A DNA stretch of 6,664 nt from Thermoanaerobaculia bacterium (GTDB lineage Bacteria > Acidobacteriota > Thermoanaerobaculia > UBA5066), in NCBI GenBank assembly GCA_017999215.1, contig JAGOBQ010000235.1, forward strand, positions 1 through 6,664, read 5' to 3'. The notes beneath the pieces are model-generated. The model searched no databases. It had not been told where the DNA came from and worked only from the letters and a program-made list of their open reading frames with translations. Positions 1 through 6,664 of the stretch are shown in pieces. The position numbers were made by a program, and so were the translations under genes. Position 1 is the stretch's first letter. Every line of letters starts with the position of its first letter.

Positions 1-720
1 CGTCAGGAACTTCTTCCTCTCGCGCGGGCTCTCGGCGACGACGAAGACGCCGTCCTTCGGCGCGTGGAGCGTCAGCGCGGCCACCGCCGCCTCGAGCTTG
101 TCGCGCTCGGCGCGCGCCCGCTCGAGGGCGATGAGCTTCGTGGCGCGGTCGGCCTCGGCCGCCGCGCGGTAGCCGGCGAGCTCCTCCTCGGCCTTGTCGA
201 GCTCCGTCCTCGCGCGGCGGAGCGCGAGCTGCTTCTCCTCGTGGTCGCGCCGCGCGCGGAGCTCCCGGGGGAGGTCGGCGTCGAGGCGGGCCTTCTCGAG
301 GTCGGTCGTCCGGGCGCGGACGGCCTGCTCCCGCGCGAGCTCCGCGACCTCGCGGTCCGCGTCGAAGCGGACGAGCTCGGTCTCCGCCTCGATCGCGCCG
401 ATCCGCTTCTGCTCGAGCTCCGAGGCGAGGTTCCCCGCGTCGAACTCGGCGACGCGGTCCCCGGCCTTCACGACGGCTCCGTCCTCCTCGAGGAAGCGGA
501 GCTGGAGCTCCCAGAGCGGCGTCTCGGGGACGAAGAGGTCGGCCGAGCGGAGGGCGGCGAGCTCTCCCGTCAGGAGGAGCGGCCGGAGGCCGTCGGCGTC
601 CGGCGTCGCCGGGAGGGGGCCGTCGCCGGCCCGGGCGCCGCGGCAGCCCGAAAAAACGCTCGCGGCGGCCAGCAGGAGCACCACCGCGAGCGCGAGCCGG
701 GAGAGTCGTCCCCGTTTCAT
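1..720 (-). CDS. HlyD-family periplasmic adaptor (membrane fusion protein), N-terminal part
   Basis: Probable periplasmic adaptor of an ABC or RND efflux system, linking an inner-membrane pump to an outer-membrane channel. I translated this frame by hand from the ATG at 718-720; it stays open for 240 codons to the window edge, so the C-terminus (beta-barrel and membrane-proximal domains) is missing. Residues 1-25 are a signal peptide (basic MKRGR, then a Leu/Ala/Val core) ending in FSGC, which suggests lipidation at Cys26. Residues about 70-100 form the first half of a biotinyl-lipoyl-like domain (VVKAGDRVAEFD at 83-94). Residues about 98-212 are Glu/Arg/Leu/Ala-rich helix, the typical coiled-coil hairpin. 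The second lipoyl half begins at LTLHAPKDGVFVV (216-228). A GAGGG (727-731 on the plus strand) lies 6 nt before the start. Divergent from malQ across 63 bp. The family is fairly secure; the transported substrate cannot be inferred. Confidence 0.85.
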   Translation of the reverse strand, partial: MKRGRLSRLALAVVLLLAAASVFSGCRGARAGDGPLPATPDADGLRPLLLTGELAALRSADLFVPETPLWELQLRFLEEDGAVVKAGDRVAEFDAGNLASELEQKRIGAIEAETELVRFDADREVAELAREQAVRARTTDLEKARLDADLPRELRARRDHEEKQLALRRARTELDKAEEELAGYRAAAEADRATKLIALERARAERDKLEAAVAALTLHAPKDGVFVVAESPRERKKFLT

Positions 721-783
721 TCCCCGCCCTCTTTTACGGAGGCAGGCGCCGGACCGTTGCCGGCACCGGATAGGATCTCCCGG
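721..783. promoter_or_regulatory. Divergent intergenic region between the adaptor gene and malQ
   Basis: These 63 bp hold the ribosome binding sites of both divergent genes: GAGGG for the adaptor (727-731, read on the minus strand) and AGGA at 772-775 for malQ, 8 nt before its ATG. Any promoters must lie here or inside the opposite coding region. An 8-bp perfect palindrome, TGCCGGCA, lies at 758-765 and could be part of an operator, but such short palindromes are common at this GC content. I see no convincing -35/-10 pair. Confidence 0.4.
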
Positions 784-2303
<1,520 letters not shown>

Positions 2304-2310
<7 letters not shown>

Positions 2311-2323
2311 GGCCCCTCAGCCC
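2304..2323. terminator. Bidirectional hairpin over both convergent stop codons
   Basis: A perfect 8-bp inverted repeat, GGGCTGAG (2304-2311) and CTCAGCCC (2316-2323), flanks a GCCC loop. The malQ stop (TGA, 2308-2310) is in the left arm and the stop of the minus-strand gene (TCA on plus, 2317-2319) is in the right arm. Only 6 bp separate the two coding regions. The symmetry allows the same strong GC hairpin in both transcripts. There is no clear U-tract on either side, so calling it an intrinsic terminator is inference from position and stem strength. Confidence 0.6.
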
Positions 2324-3159
2324 TTCGCCTTCCGCGACCGGCTCCGCCTCGTCTGGAGCCGGAGGTGCTTCACCGCCCGGGCCGGCGCGACGCCGTCCCC
2401 CCACCGCTCCCGGAGCGCGTGGAGGTGCCGGGCGACGAAGAGGTAGAGGTCCGCCTCCGTTCGAGACGGGAAATCCGCGAGGACGCCGCTCGCGCGGATC
2501 GTCTCCGTCATCGGACGGAAGAACGTCTCGTACCACGAGCGGACCGCCTCCTCCCACGACGTGCACCGCGAGAGCTCCCGGCCGAGGTAGTAGCGGTGGA
2601 CCGCGACGTGCTCGAGCATCTCCGCGTAGTCGCCCGGGTGCGTCACCCGGAACTCGTCGGGAGACGACGGGACGAGTCCGGTCGTCTCGAGGAAGTCGGC
2701 CAGCCCCTCCTTTCTGAGGACGTCCTCGAGCGAGGCGTCGGGGCCGAGCGGGACGGGCGTGAGGAACTCGAGGACGTGCGCCTCGATCGTCTCCGCGCCG
2801 AGAGAGCGGGCGACGGAGATCCGGTGGTGGCCGTCGACGGCGAAGTAGGCGTCTCCGACGAGGTAGAGCTCGACGGGACGGAAGCCCGCGGCCCCCTCGG
2901 CGAGGTCCTTCACGTCCTCCCACCGCTCCCGGAGGGACTCGGAGCGGGGGAGGAAGACCCGGTTGAACTCTCCGCGCCGCCCGTACGTCCCGACGATCTT
3001 CGCGAGAGGGACGTCGGACGTCCCGCGGTCGACGACGCGGCGGAGCTTCAGGCGTTCGCGGACCTCCTCGAACGGGAGGAGGTCGGCCGGGCGCCGCCTC
3101 ACGACGGCGAGGAGGTCGTGCACGAGAGCCCCGAGCCGCGCCCCGTCGAAGCCGCTCAC
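2317..3159 (-). CDS. ParB/sulfiredoxin-like fold protein of unknown function
   Basis: A 280-residue protein whose exact role I cannot name. Residues about 46-132 resemble a ParB/Srx-like nucleotide-binding domain: VPLAKIVGTYGRRGEFNRVFLP (split as 50-60 and 61-71), then PVELYLVGDAYFAVDGHHR ending at 113, followed by SVARSLGAETIEAHVLEF. The D-G-H-H-R box (109-113) corresponds to the conserved D-G-x-H-R motif of ParB-like domains. The C-terminal half (about 165-255) is helical and rich in His, Tyr and Trp. It matches, from memory, uncharacterised proteins seen in Chloroflexota and related phyla, but I cannot confirm the family number. The tail (268-280) is strongly basic. I chose the GTG at 3157-3159 because a GGAGG lies 9 nt upstream (CCTCC at 3169-3173 on plus); the longer frame to 3258 would run into the divergent amylase gene. 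No partner ParA or parS-like context is visible, so a chromosome-segregation role is not supported. Confidence 0.8.
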   Translation of the reverse strand: MSGFDGARLGALVHDLLAVVRRRPADLLPFEEVRERLKLRRVVDRGTSDVPLAKIVGTYGRRGEFNRVFLPRSESLRERWEDVKDLAEGAAGFRPVELYLVGDAYFAVDGHHRISVARSLGAETIEAHVLEFLTPVPLGPDASLEDVLRKEGLADFLETTGLVPSSPDEFRVTHPGDYAEMLEHVAVHRYYLGRELSRCTSWEEAVRSWYETFFRPMTETIRASGVLADFPSRTEADLYLFVARHLHALRERWGDGVAPARAVKHLRLQTRRSRSRKAKG

Positions 3160-3209
3160 GGCCTCTTCCCTCCGATATGCTTCCCGCGGGCCACGGCCCG
3201 GAGGAACCC
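3160..3209. promoter_or_regulatory. 50-bp divergent spacer with two ribosome binding sites
   Basis: This short spacer separates the GTG of the ParB-like gene from the ATG of the amylase. It holds two strong Shine-Dalgarno sequences on opposite strands: CCTCC at 3169-3173 (GGAGG for the minus gene) and GGAGGA at 3200-3205 for the amylase. These decide both start codons. Since 50 bp cannot easily hold two full promoters as well, the promoters probably overlap the opposite 5' coding regions. I see no clear operator. Confidence 0.55.
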
Positions 3210-4862
3210 ATGCGCTCGACGCGACTCGCGCTCGTCGTCCCGATGGCGCTCGCCGCACTCACCTGCGGCAGCGCGCCCGCCGAGAGGGAGGTCGTCCCGG
3301 CCCCGTCGCGCGCGGCCTCCGCGGGCTGGGACCACGAGTGGGCCCGCGGCGCCGTCTTCTACGAGGTCTTCGTCCGGAGCTTCCAGGACTCCGACGGCGA
3401 CGGCATCGGCGACCTGCCGGGCCTGATCTCGCGCCTCGACGACCTGAACGACGGCGACCCGGCCACGACGACGGACCTGGGCGTCGACGCCCTCTGGCTC
3501 ATGCCGGTCTTCGAGTCTCCGAGCTATCACGGCTACGACACCACCGACTACCTGAAGATCGAGCCGGACTATGGCACGAACGCCGACTTCCGGAGGCTCC
3601 TCGACGAAGCGCACCGGCGCGGGATGAAGGTCATCGTCGACCTCGTCGTCAACCACAGCAGCGCGCAGCACCCGTGGTTCCTCGCGGCGTCCTCCTCGCC
3701 CGACTCGCCCCACCGCGACTGGTACGTCTGGAGCCCGACGGACCCGGGGTGGAAGGTTCCGTGGGGCGGCAACGCGGGGACGTGGCACCGGAGCGGCGAC
3801 GCCTTCTACTACGGTGTCTTCTGGAGCGGGATGCCCGACCTGAACTGGAGGAACGCGAGCCTCCGCGCCGAGATGCGGCGGATCGCGGCCCTCTGGCTCG
3901 AGCGGGGGGTCGACGGTTTCCGCCTCGACGCGACGCGCTACCTCGTCGAGGCGGGCGCGGGCGGCGGGCAGGCCGACACGCCCGAGACGCACGCGGCGCT
4001 GAAGGCGTTCGCGGCGCACGTCCGCAGCGTGAAGCCGCAGGCGTTCGTCGTCGGGGAGAACTGGGCCGACACCTCGGTGATCGCGACCTACTACGGCGCG
4101 AAGACGGCGGCGGGCGGCGACGAGCTCCCGGCGAGCTTCAACTTCCCGCTCTCCGACCTGGTCCTCAAGGCGGTCTCGTCCGGGAACGCCGCGCCGGTCG
4201 CGGCGAAGCTCGAGGAGGTCGGCCGGGTCTATCCGGCCGGCGCGATCGACGCCCCGTTCCTGACGAACCACGACCAGGTGCGCCTCGCGACGCAGCTCGG
4301 CCGGAACGCGGGGCGCCTCCGGAACGCCGCCGCGATCCTCCTCACGCTCCCGGGCGCCCCGTTCCTCTACTACGGAGAGGAGGTGGGCCTCGAGAACGGC
4401 CCGACCGGCGGAGACGAGTCGAAGCGGACGCCGATGCCGTGGGACGGGTCGCCCGGAGGCGGCTTCACGACCGGGACGCCCTGGTTCCCGTTCGCGCCGG
4501 GCCGCGAGACGGCGAACGTCGCCTCTCAGCGAGCCGATCCCTCCTCGCTCCTCTCCCGCTACCGGAGCCTCATCCGGGCGCGGGCCTCCTCGGAGGCGCT
4601 GCGGAAGGGAGAGACCGTCCTCGTCTCGAGGACGGACGGAGTGACGCCCTTCCTCGCGTTCCTCCGAAGGTCCGCCGGCGAGACCGTCCTCGTCGTCCAC
4701 AACCTGTCGGACTCCTTCCAGTCGGCCGGCCCGTTCGCGGTGCCGGGGAGCTCGTTCGAGCGCGTCTTCGCCGACCCGGGCGCGGCCGACCCGAGCGGCG
4801 CTCCCGCGTCGATCCGCGTCTACCTGCCGGGGCGCGGTACGGGAATCTGGCGCGTCCGCTGA
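3210..4862 (+). CDS. Secreted or lipid-anchored alpha-amylase, GH13 (likely subfamily 36)
   Basis: Glycoside hydrolase of the alpha-amylase family, expected to act on alpha-1,4-linked maltodextrins outside the cytoplasm. The product is 550 residues. Residues 1-18 form a signal peptide; Cys19 (ALTC) might be lipidated, but Thr at -1 is off-consensus, so ordinary Sec cleavage is possible. A Ca-binding-type loop, DSDGDGIGD, lies at 60-68. The conserved GH13 regions are all present: GVDALWLMPV (91-100), DLVVNH (144-149), MPDLN (208-212), GFRLDA with nucleophile Asp240, GEN with acid/base Glu283, and TNHDQ with Asp355. GAPFLYYGEEVGLENG follows, then a C-terminal beta domain from about 460. The MPDLN form of the fifth region is the marker of the group between oligo-1,6-glucosidases and neopullulanases (GH13_36), which includes the lipoprotein AmyA of Thermotoga. 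I chose ATG 3210 over ATG 3177 because GGAGG lies 5 nt upstream and it begins directly with a signal peptide. Confidence 0.93.
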   Translation: MRSTRLALVVPMALAALTCGSAPAEREVVPAPSRAASAGWDHEWARGAVFYEVFVRSFQDSDGDGIGDLPGLISRLDDLNDGDPATTTDLGVDALWLMPVFESPSYHGYDTTDYLKIEPDYGTNADFRRLLDEAHRRGMKVIVDLVVNHSSAQHPWFLAASSSPDSPHRDWYVWSPTDPGWKVPWGGNAGTWHRSGDAFYYGVFWSGMPDLNWRNASLRAEMRRIAALWLERGVDGFRLDATRYLVEAGAGGGQADTPETHAALKAFAAHVRSVKPQAFVVGENWADTSVIATYYGAKTAAGGDELPASFNFPLSDLVLKAVSSGNAAPVAAKLEEVGRVYPAGAIDAPFLTNHDQVRLATQLGRNAGRLRNAAAILLTLPGAPFLYYGEEVGLENGPTGGDESKRTPMPWDGSPGGGFTTGTPWFPFAPGRETANVASQRADPSSLLSRYRSLIRARASSEALRKGETVLVSRTDGVTPFLAFLRRSAGETVLVVHNLSDSFQSAGPFAVPGSSFERVFADPGAADPSGAPASIRVYLPGRGTGIWRVR

Positions 4863-4970
4863 GCCGGCGCCCCGGGGAACGCCCCGCTCCCGCGCCGCGG
4901 TTCTCCCTGTCCTCGTGGCGGCGCCGGCGCTAACCTGAGAGCGAATTCGCAGCCGGGTGGAGGTGCTCCG
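4863..4970. promoter_or_regulatory. Spacer upstream of the CydB-like gene with palindromes
   Basis: These 108 bp separate the amylase stop from the next gene. A 5-bp stem with an AACG loop (4873-4886) could weakly terminate amylase transcription, but no T-run follows. Two perfect 10-bp palindromes, GCGCCGGCGC (4921-4930) and GCGAATTCGC (4941-4950), lie 10 bp apart just upstream of the coding region. The second contains AATTC in otherwise GC-dominated DNA. A clear GGAGG at 4959-4963 sits 7 nt before the ATG at 4971. The gap suggests the downstream gene may have its own promoter, although I cannot identify one. Confidence 0.4.
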
Positions 4971-5951
4971 ATGACGGACCTGCAGACGACGTGGTTCCTC
5001 GTGGTCGGCGTCCTCTTCGCCGGGTACTCGGTTCTCGACGGGATCGACGGCGGCGTCGGGACGCTCGTGCTCGCCCGCGCGGCCGGCGACGAGACGCGCC
5101 GGAGGCGGCTCGGTACGCTCGGCCCGGCCACGCTCGGAAACGAGTTCTGGCTCGTCGCCGGGCTCGCGGCCCTCTTCGCCGCGTTCCCGCCGGTCCGCGC
5201 GGCGGTGACGTCGGCCTTCGGCGGGCTGCTCGCGCTCCTCGCCCTCGTCCTCGTGATGCGGGCCGTGGCGCTCGGGAAGGGGAGGAACGCCGAGGCCGTC
5301 GACCGGTCCCGCGACGTCGCGTTCGGGGCGCTGAGCGTCGTGGCGGCGTTCCTGCTCGGGCTCATGCTGGGGAACGTCCTCCTCGGCCTTCCGCTCGACG
5401 GGGCGGGGCGCAGCACGGCCTCGCTCGGAGGCCTGCTGTCGCCCTTCGCGCTCGTCGTCGCGGTGGAGACCGTCGCCCTCTTCGCGCTCCAGGGGGCCTG
5501 CTGGCTGAACCTCCGCGCGGGGGAGGGAGAGGACGTCGTCCTGCGCGCCTGGGTGACGGCGGTCGCGCTCCACGGCCTGACCGGCGTCTCCTCCCTCTTC
5601 GCCGCGCCGCACCTCTGGGAGCCGTACCACCACCCTCTCACCTGGGTCGCCCCGGTCGTCATGCTCGGCTCCCTCGTCGCGCTTCCGTACTTCGTGAAGG
5701 CGGGGCGACCGGCTCTGGCGCTCGCGGCCTCCTCGCTTTCGATCGCGGCCCTCTGGGGGATCGTCGGACAGGGGCTCCATCCCGCGCTCGTCCCCGCGCG
5801 GGGCGGCGCGGGCGAGGGCCTGACGATCACGACGGCGGCGGCGAGCCCGGACGTCCTCACGTCGCTCCTCGTCGTCCTCCTCCTCGCCCTCACGCTCGTC
5901 GCGGGCTACAGCGCGTTCGTCTTCGTTCGCTTCCGGCGTTCCGCGGCCTGA
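4971..5951 (+). CDS. Divergent CydB-like membrane protein (bd-type oxidase subunit II homologue)
   Basis: Integral membrane protein of 326 residues, slightly shorter than most CydB (about 335-380), with eight or nine hydrophobic segments. CydB is the structural partner of the haem-bearing CydA in bd-type quinol oxidases. Homology is seen in the first helix, ending DGIDGGVG (23-30), in GNEFWL (56-61) and AALFAAFPP (66-74), in LVMRAV (94-99), in GLMLGNVLLGLP (130-141), in LQGACWLNLRAGE (173-185), and in the C-terminal LHPALVP, SLTI-like loop and final helix (269-320). Oddities: the Trp-Asp pair preceding GNxxW in Escherichia coli CydB (Trp57-Asp58, WDGNQVW) is replaced by Thr54-Leu55, and the His of the usual HGA box is Gln174. 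No cydA is adjacent; the upstream neighbour is the amylase. The start is supported by GGAGG 7 nt upstream. CydB superfamily membership is fairly secure, but whether it works in a canonical oxidase is unclear, so I give no gene symbol. Confidence 0.85.
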   Translation: MTDLQTTWFLVVGVLFAGYSVLDGIDGGVGTLVLARAAGDETRRRRLGTLGPATLGNEFWLVAGLAALFAAFPPVRAAVTSAFGGLLALLALVLVMRAVALGKGRNAEAVDRSRDVAFGALSVVAAFLLGLMLGNVLLGLPLDGAGRSTASLGGLLSPFALVVAVETVALFALQGACWLNLRAGEGEDVVLRAWVTAVALHGLTGVSSLFAAPHLWEPYHHPLTWVAPVVMLGSLVALPYFVKAGRPALALAASSLSIAALWGIVGQGLHPALVPARGGAGEGLTITTAAASPDVLTSLLVVLLLALTLVAGYSAFVFVRFRRSAA

Positions 5952-6015
5952 GGGATCGACGCTCTCCGGACAGCGGGGAGGGCGCTCTCCTCCGCGTTCT
6001 GTCCCGGTTCCGCGA

Positions 6016-6055
6016 GGCAGCAGACTGTAGAGTGTAGACCAGACCCCTCGCTCCC
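6016..6055. repeat. 40-bp direct repeat, copy 1
   Basis: This copy is identical over 40 bp to 6076-6115, exactly 60 bp away. It begins GGCAGCAGACTGTAG and ends AGACCCCTCGCTCCC. Inside it are two near-identical heptamers in tandem, TGTAGAG (6026-6032) and TGTAGAC (6033-6039). The central part is less GC-rich than the surrounding DNA. The orientation is arbitrary, since nothing shows which strand is functional. Confidence 0.9.
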
Positions 6056-6070
6056 AGACCCCTCGCTCCC
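6041..6070. repeat. 15-bp tandem duplication AGACCCCTCGCTCCC
   Basis: The last 15 bp of repeat copy 1 (6041-6055) are repeated at once and perfectly at 6056-6070. Copy 2 has the 15-mer once (6101-6115). The array is therefore: unit, extra tail, 5 bp, unit. This looks like a partial third unit or a slippage or recombination product. Confidence 0.9.
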
Positions 6071-6075
6071 CGTGG

Positions 6076-6115
6076 GGCAGCAGACTGTAGAGTGTAGACC
6101 AGACCCCTCGCTCCC
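6076..6115. repeat. 40-bp direct repeat, copy 2
   Basis: This copy matches 6016-6055 at all 40 positions. The 5 bp before it (CGTGG) are not part of the 15-bp tail duplication. Its end plus one base, CGCTCCCG (6109-6116), is the exact reverse complement of CGGGAGCG at 6140-6147, so in RNA this copy could pair with the arm of the downstream hairpin. Confidence 0.9.
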
Positions 6116-6125
6116 GGGGGGCGGA

Positions 6126-6152
6126 GGGACGCTCCTCTCCGGGAGCGGTCCC
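6126..6152. terminator. Imperfect GC hairpin between convergent genes
   Basis: GGGACGCTCC (6126-6135) pairs with GGAGCGGTCCC (6142-6152) through ten base pairs with one bulged G, enclosing the loop TCTCCG. It lies between the stop codons of the CydB-like gene and nfo, where a terminator is expected. No T-tract follows on either strand, and a competing 8-bp stem (6109-6116 with 6140-6147) uses the same right arm. Function is inferred from position only. Confidence 0.4.
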
Positions 6153-6217
6153 CCGAGGAATCGACGAATGGCCGAAGCCGGGCGGCTTCCGGCCTGCGGT
6201 CCGCGCTCCGGCTCCGG

Positions 6218-6664
6218 TTACGCCGTGGCCTTCCGCCGCGCGAGCTTCCGGAGAGCCGCGAGGCCCTCGCGGTCCCACTTCCCCTCTTCGTCCTTCGGGG
6301 TCTCGAGGATTTTCGGGACCTGCTCGAAGGCGGGCTCGGTCATCAGGTTCGCGAAGCCCTTCGCGCCGATCGCGCCGTGGCCGATCCGCTCGTGGCGGTC
6401 GACGCGGCAGCCGCGCTCCTTCTTCGAGTCGTTCGCGTGGATCACCCTGACGAGGTCGAGGCCGCAGGCGGCGTCGAGCTCGTCGAGCGTCTTCCGCCAG
6501 CCGTCCTTCGTGACGACGTCGTAGCCGGCGGCGTGGACGTGGCAGGTGTCGAGGCAGAGGGCGAGGCGCGGCCGGGAGTCGGCGCGCCCGAGGATCGCCG
6601 AGAGGTGCGCGAAGTCGTGACCGAGGCACGCGCCCTGCCCGGCGGCCGTCTCGAGGAGGACGGT
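6218..6664 (-). CDS. nfo: Endonuclease IV (deoxyribonuclease IV), C-terminal part
   Basis: AP endonuclease of base excision repair, a zinc-dependent TIM-barrel enzyme that cleaves 5' of abasic sites in cytoplasmic DNA. The window holds the last 148 residues, with the stop (TAA) at 6218-6220; the start lies beyond the right edge. Numbering from the edge, the visible metal ligands of the family are present: Glu5 in LLETAAGQG (usual form LENTAGQG), Asp39 and His42 in CLDTCH, His76 in VIHANDSK, Asp89 and His91 in DRHERIGHG, and Glu121 in ILETPK. In Escherichia coli Nfo these correspond to Glu145, Asp179, His182, His216, Asp229, His231 and Glu261. The remaining ligands would lie in the missing part. 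The C-terminus is basic (LRKLARRKATA). Nothing suggests inactivation. It converges on the CydB-like gene and appears functionally unrelated to it. Confidence 0.96.
   Translation of the reverse strand, partial: TVLLETAAGQGACLGHDFAHLSAILGRADSRPRLALCLDTCHVHAAGYDVVTKDGWRKTLDELDAACGLDLVRVIHANDSKKERGCRVDRHERIGHGAIGAKGFANLMTEPAFEQVPKILETPKDEEGKWDREGLAALRKLARRKATA

Larger units (their letters stand above)
5952..6217. other. Convergent non-coding region with repeats
   Basis: This 266-bp gap lies between the stop of the CydB-like gene and the stop of nfo, which converge. It shows no coding sequence I can support; the open frames crossing it are low-complexity extensions of frames antisense to real genes. 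It contains the duplicated 40-bp repeat, a 15-bp tandem duplication and an imperfect hairpin, each listed separately. It would need to end transcription from both sides. Confidence 0.7.

Noticed and set aside
64..783. Upstream extension of the malQ frame
   Set aside because: It is antisense to the adaptor gene, whose translation shows a signal peptide, lipoyl motifs and coiled coil. The ATG at 784 has a ribosome binding site and directly precedes the GH77 N-terminal motif.
3177..3209. Earlier ATG for the amylase
   Set aside because: No suitable ribosome binding site precedes it, and it would put MLPAGHGPEEP in front of a normal signal peptide.
3160..3258. Longer N-terminus for the ParB-like protein
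   Set aside because: It would overlap the signal peptide region of the divergent amylase, has Arg/Pro/Ser-rich content with no family match, and lacks the strong GGAGG that supports the GTG at 3159.
4873..4886. Intrinsic terminator after the amylase
   Set aside because: The stem is only 5 bp and no T-tract follows. It is mentioned in the spacer entry but is too weak for a separate call.
4820..5893. Minus-strand frame of 357 codons over the CydB-like gene
   Set aside because: Ser/Arg/Pro/Ala-rich antisense shadow with no domain, opposite a gene with clear membrane helices and CydB motifs.
6016..6115. CRISPR array
   Set aside because: There are only two full copies, the intervening 20 bp consists mainly of a duplicate of the repeat's own tail, and no cas gene is nearby.
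3156..6629. Minus-strand open frame of 1157 codons across the amylase, CydB-like gene and nfo
   Set aside because: It is Arg/Glu/Pro/Gly-rich low-complexity sequence, antisense to two genes with clear motifs and out of frame with nfo. It is open only because stops are rare at this GC content.

Overview
The window is very GC-rich (by eye around 70%), with third codon positions almost always G or C. It looks like a chromosomal stretch from a high-GC Gram-negative bacterium: there is a lipoprotein-type HlyD/RND adaptor, a probable exported amylase and a bd-oxidase-type membrane subunit. An uncultured lineage such as Acidobacteriota would fit, but nothing here fixes the taxonomy. Because stops are rare, long open frames occur on the wrong strands. 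I kept only frames with recognisable protein motifs and plausible ribosome binding sites.

Layout, left to right. (1) 1-720, minus: N-terminal part of a HlyD-type periplasmic adaptor, cut by the window edge. (2) 784-2310, plus: malQ, 4-alpha-glucanotransferase (GH77), divergent from the adaptor. (3) 2317-3159, minus: a ParB/sulfiredoxin-fold-like protein of unknown role with a GTG start, convergent with malQ. Both stop codons lie in the arms of one palindrome. (4) 3210-4862, plus: a secreted or lipid-anchored GH13 alpha-amylase, divergent from gene 3 across only 50 bp. (5) 4971-5951, plus: a divergent CydB-like subunit with no cydA beside it. (6) 5952-6217: a non-coding convergent gap with two identical 40-bp repeats, a 15-bp tandem duplication and a hairpin. 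(7) 6218-6664, minus: the C-terminal part of endonuclease IV (nfo), cut by the window edge.

MalQ and the amylase make a plausible small alpha-glucan module: the amylase would trim maltodextrins outside the cytoplasm and MalQ would rearrange malto-oligosaccharides inside it. No transporter, phosphorylase or regulator of that pathway is visible. The remaining genes (adaptor, ParB-like protein, CydB-like protein, Nfo) show no clear functional link to it. I see no strong evidence for a new multi-gene system. The points most worth a second look are the orphan CydB homologue that lacks the usual Trp-Asp pair, the 40-bp repeat, and the palindrome over the two convergent stop codons.
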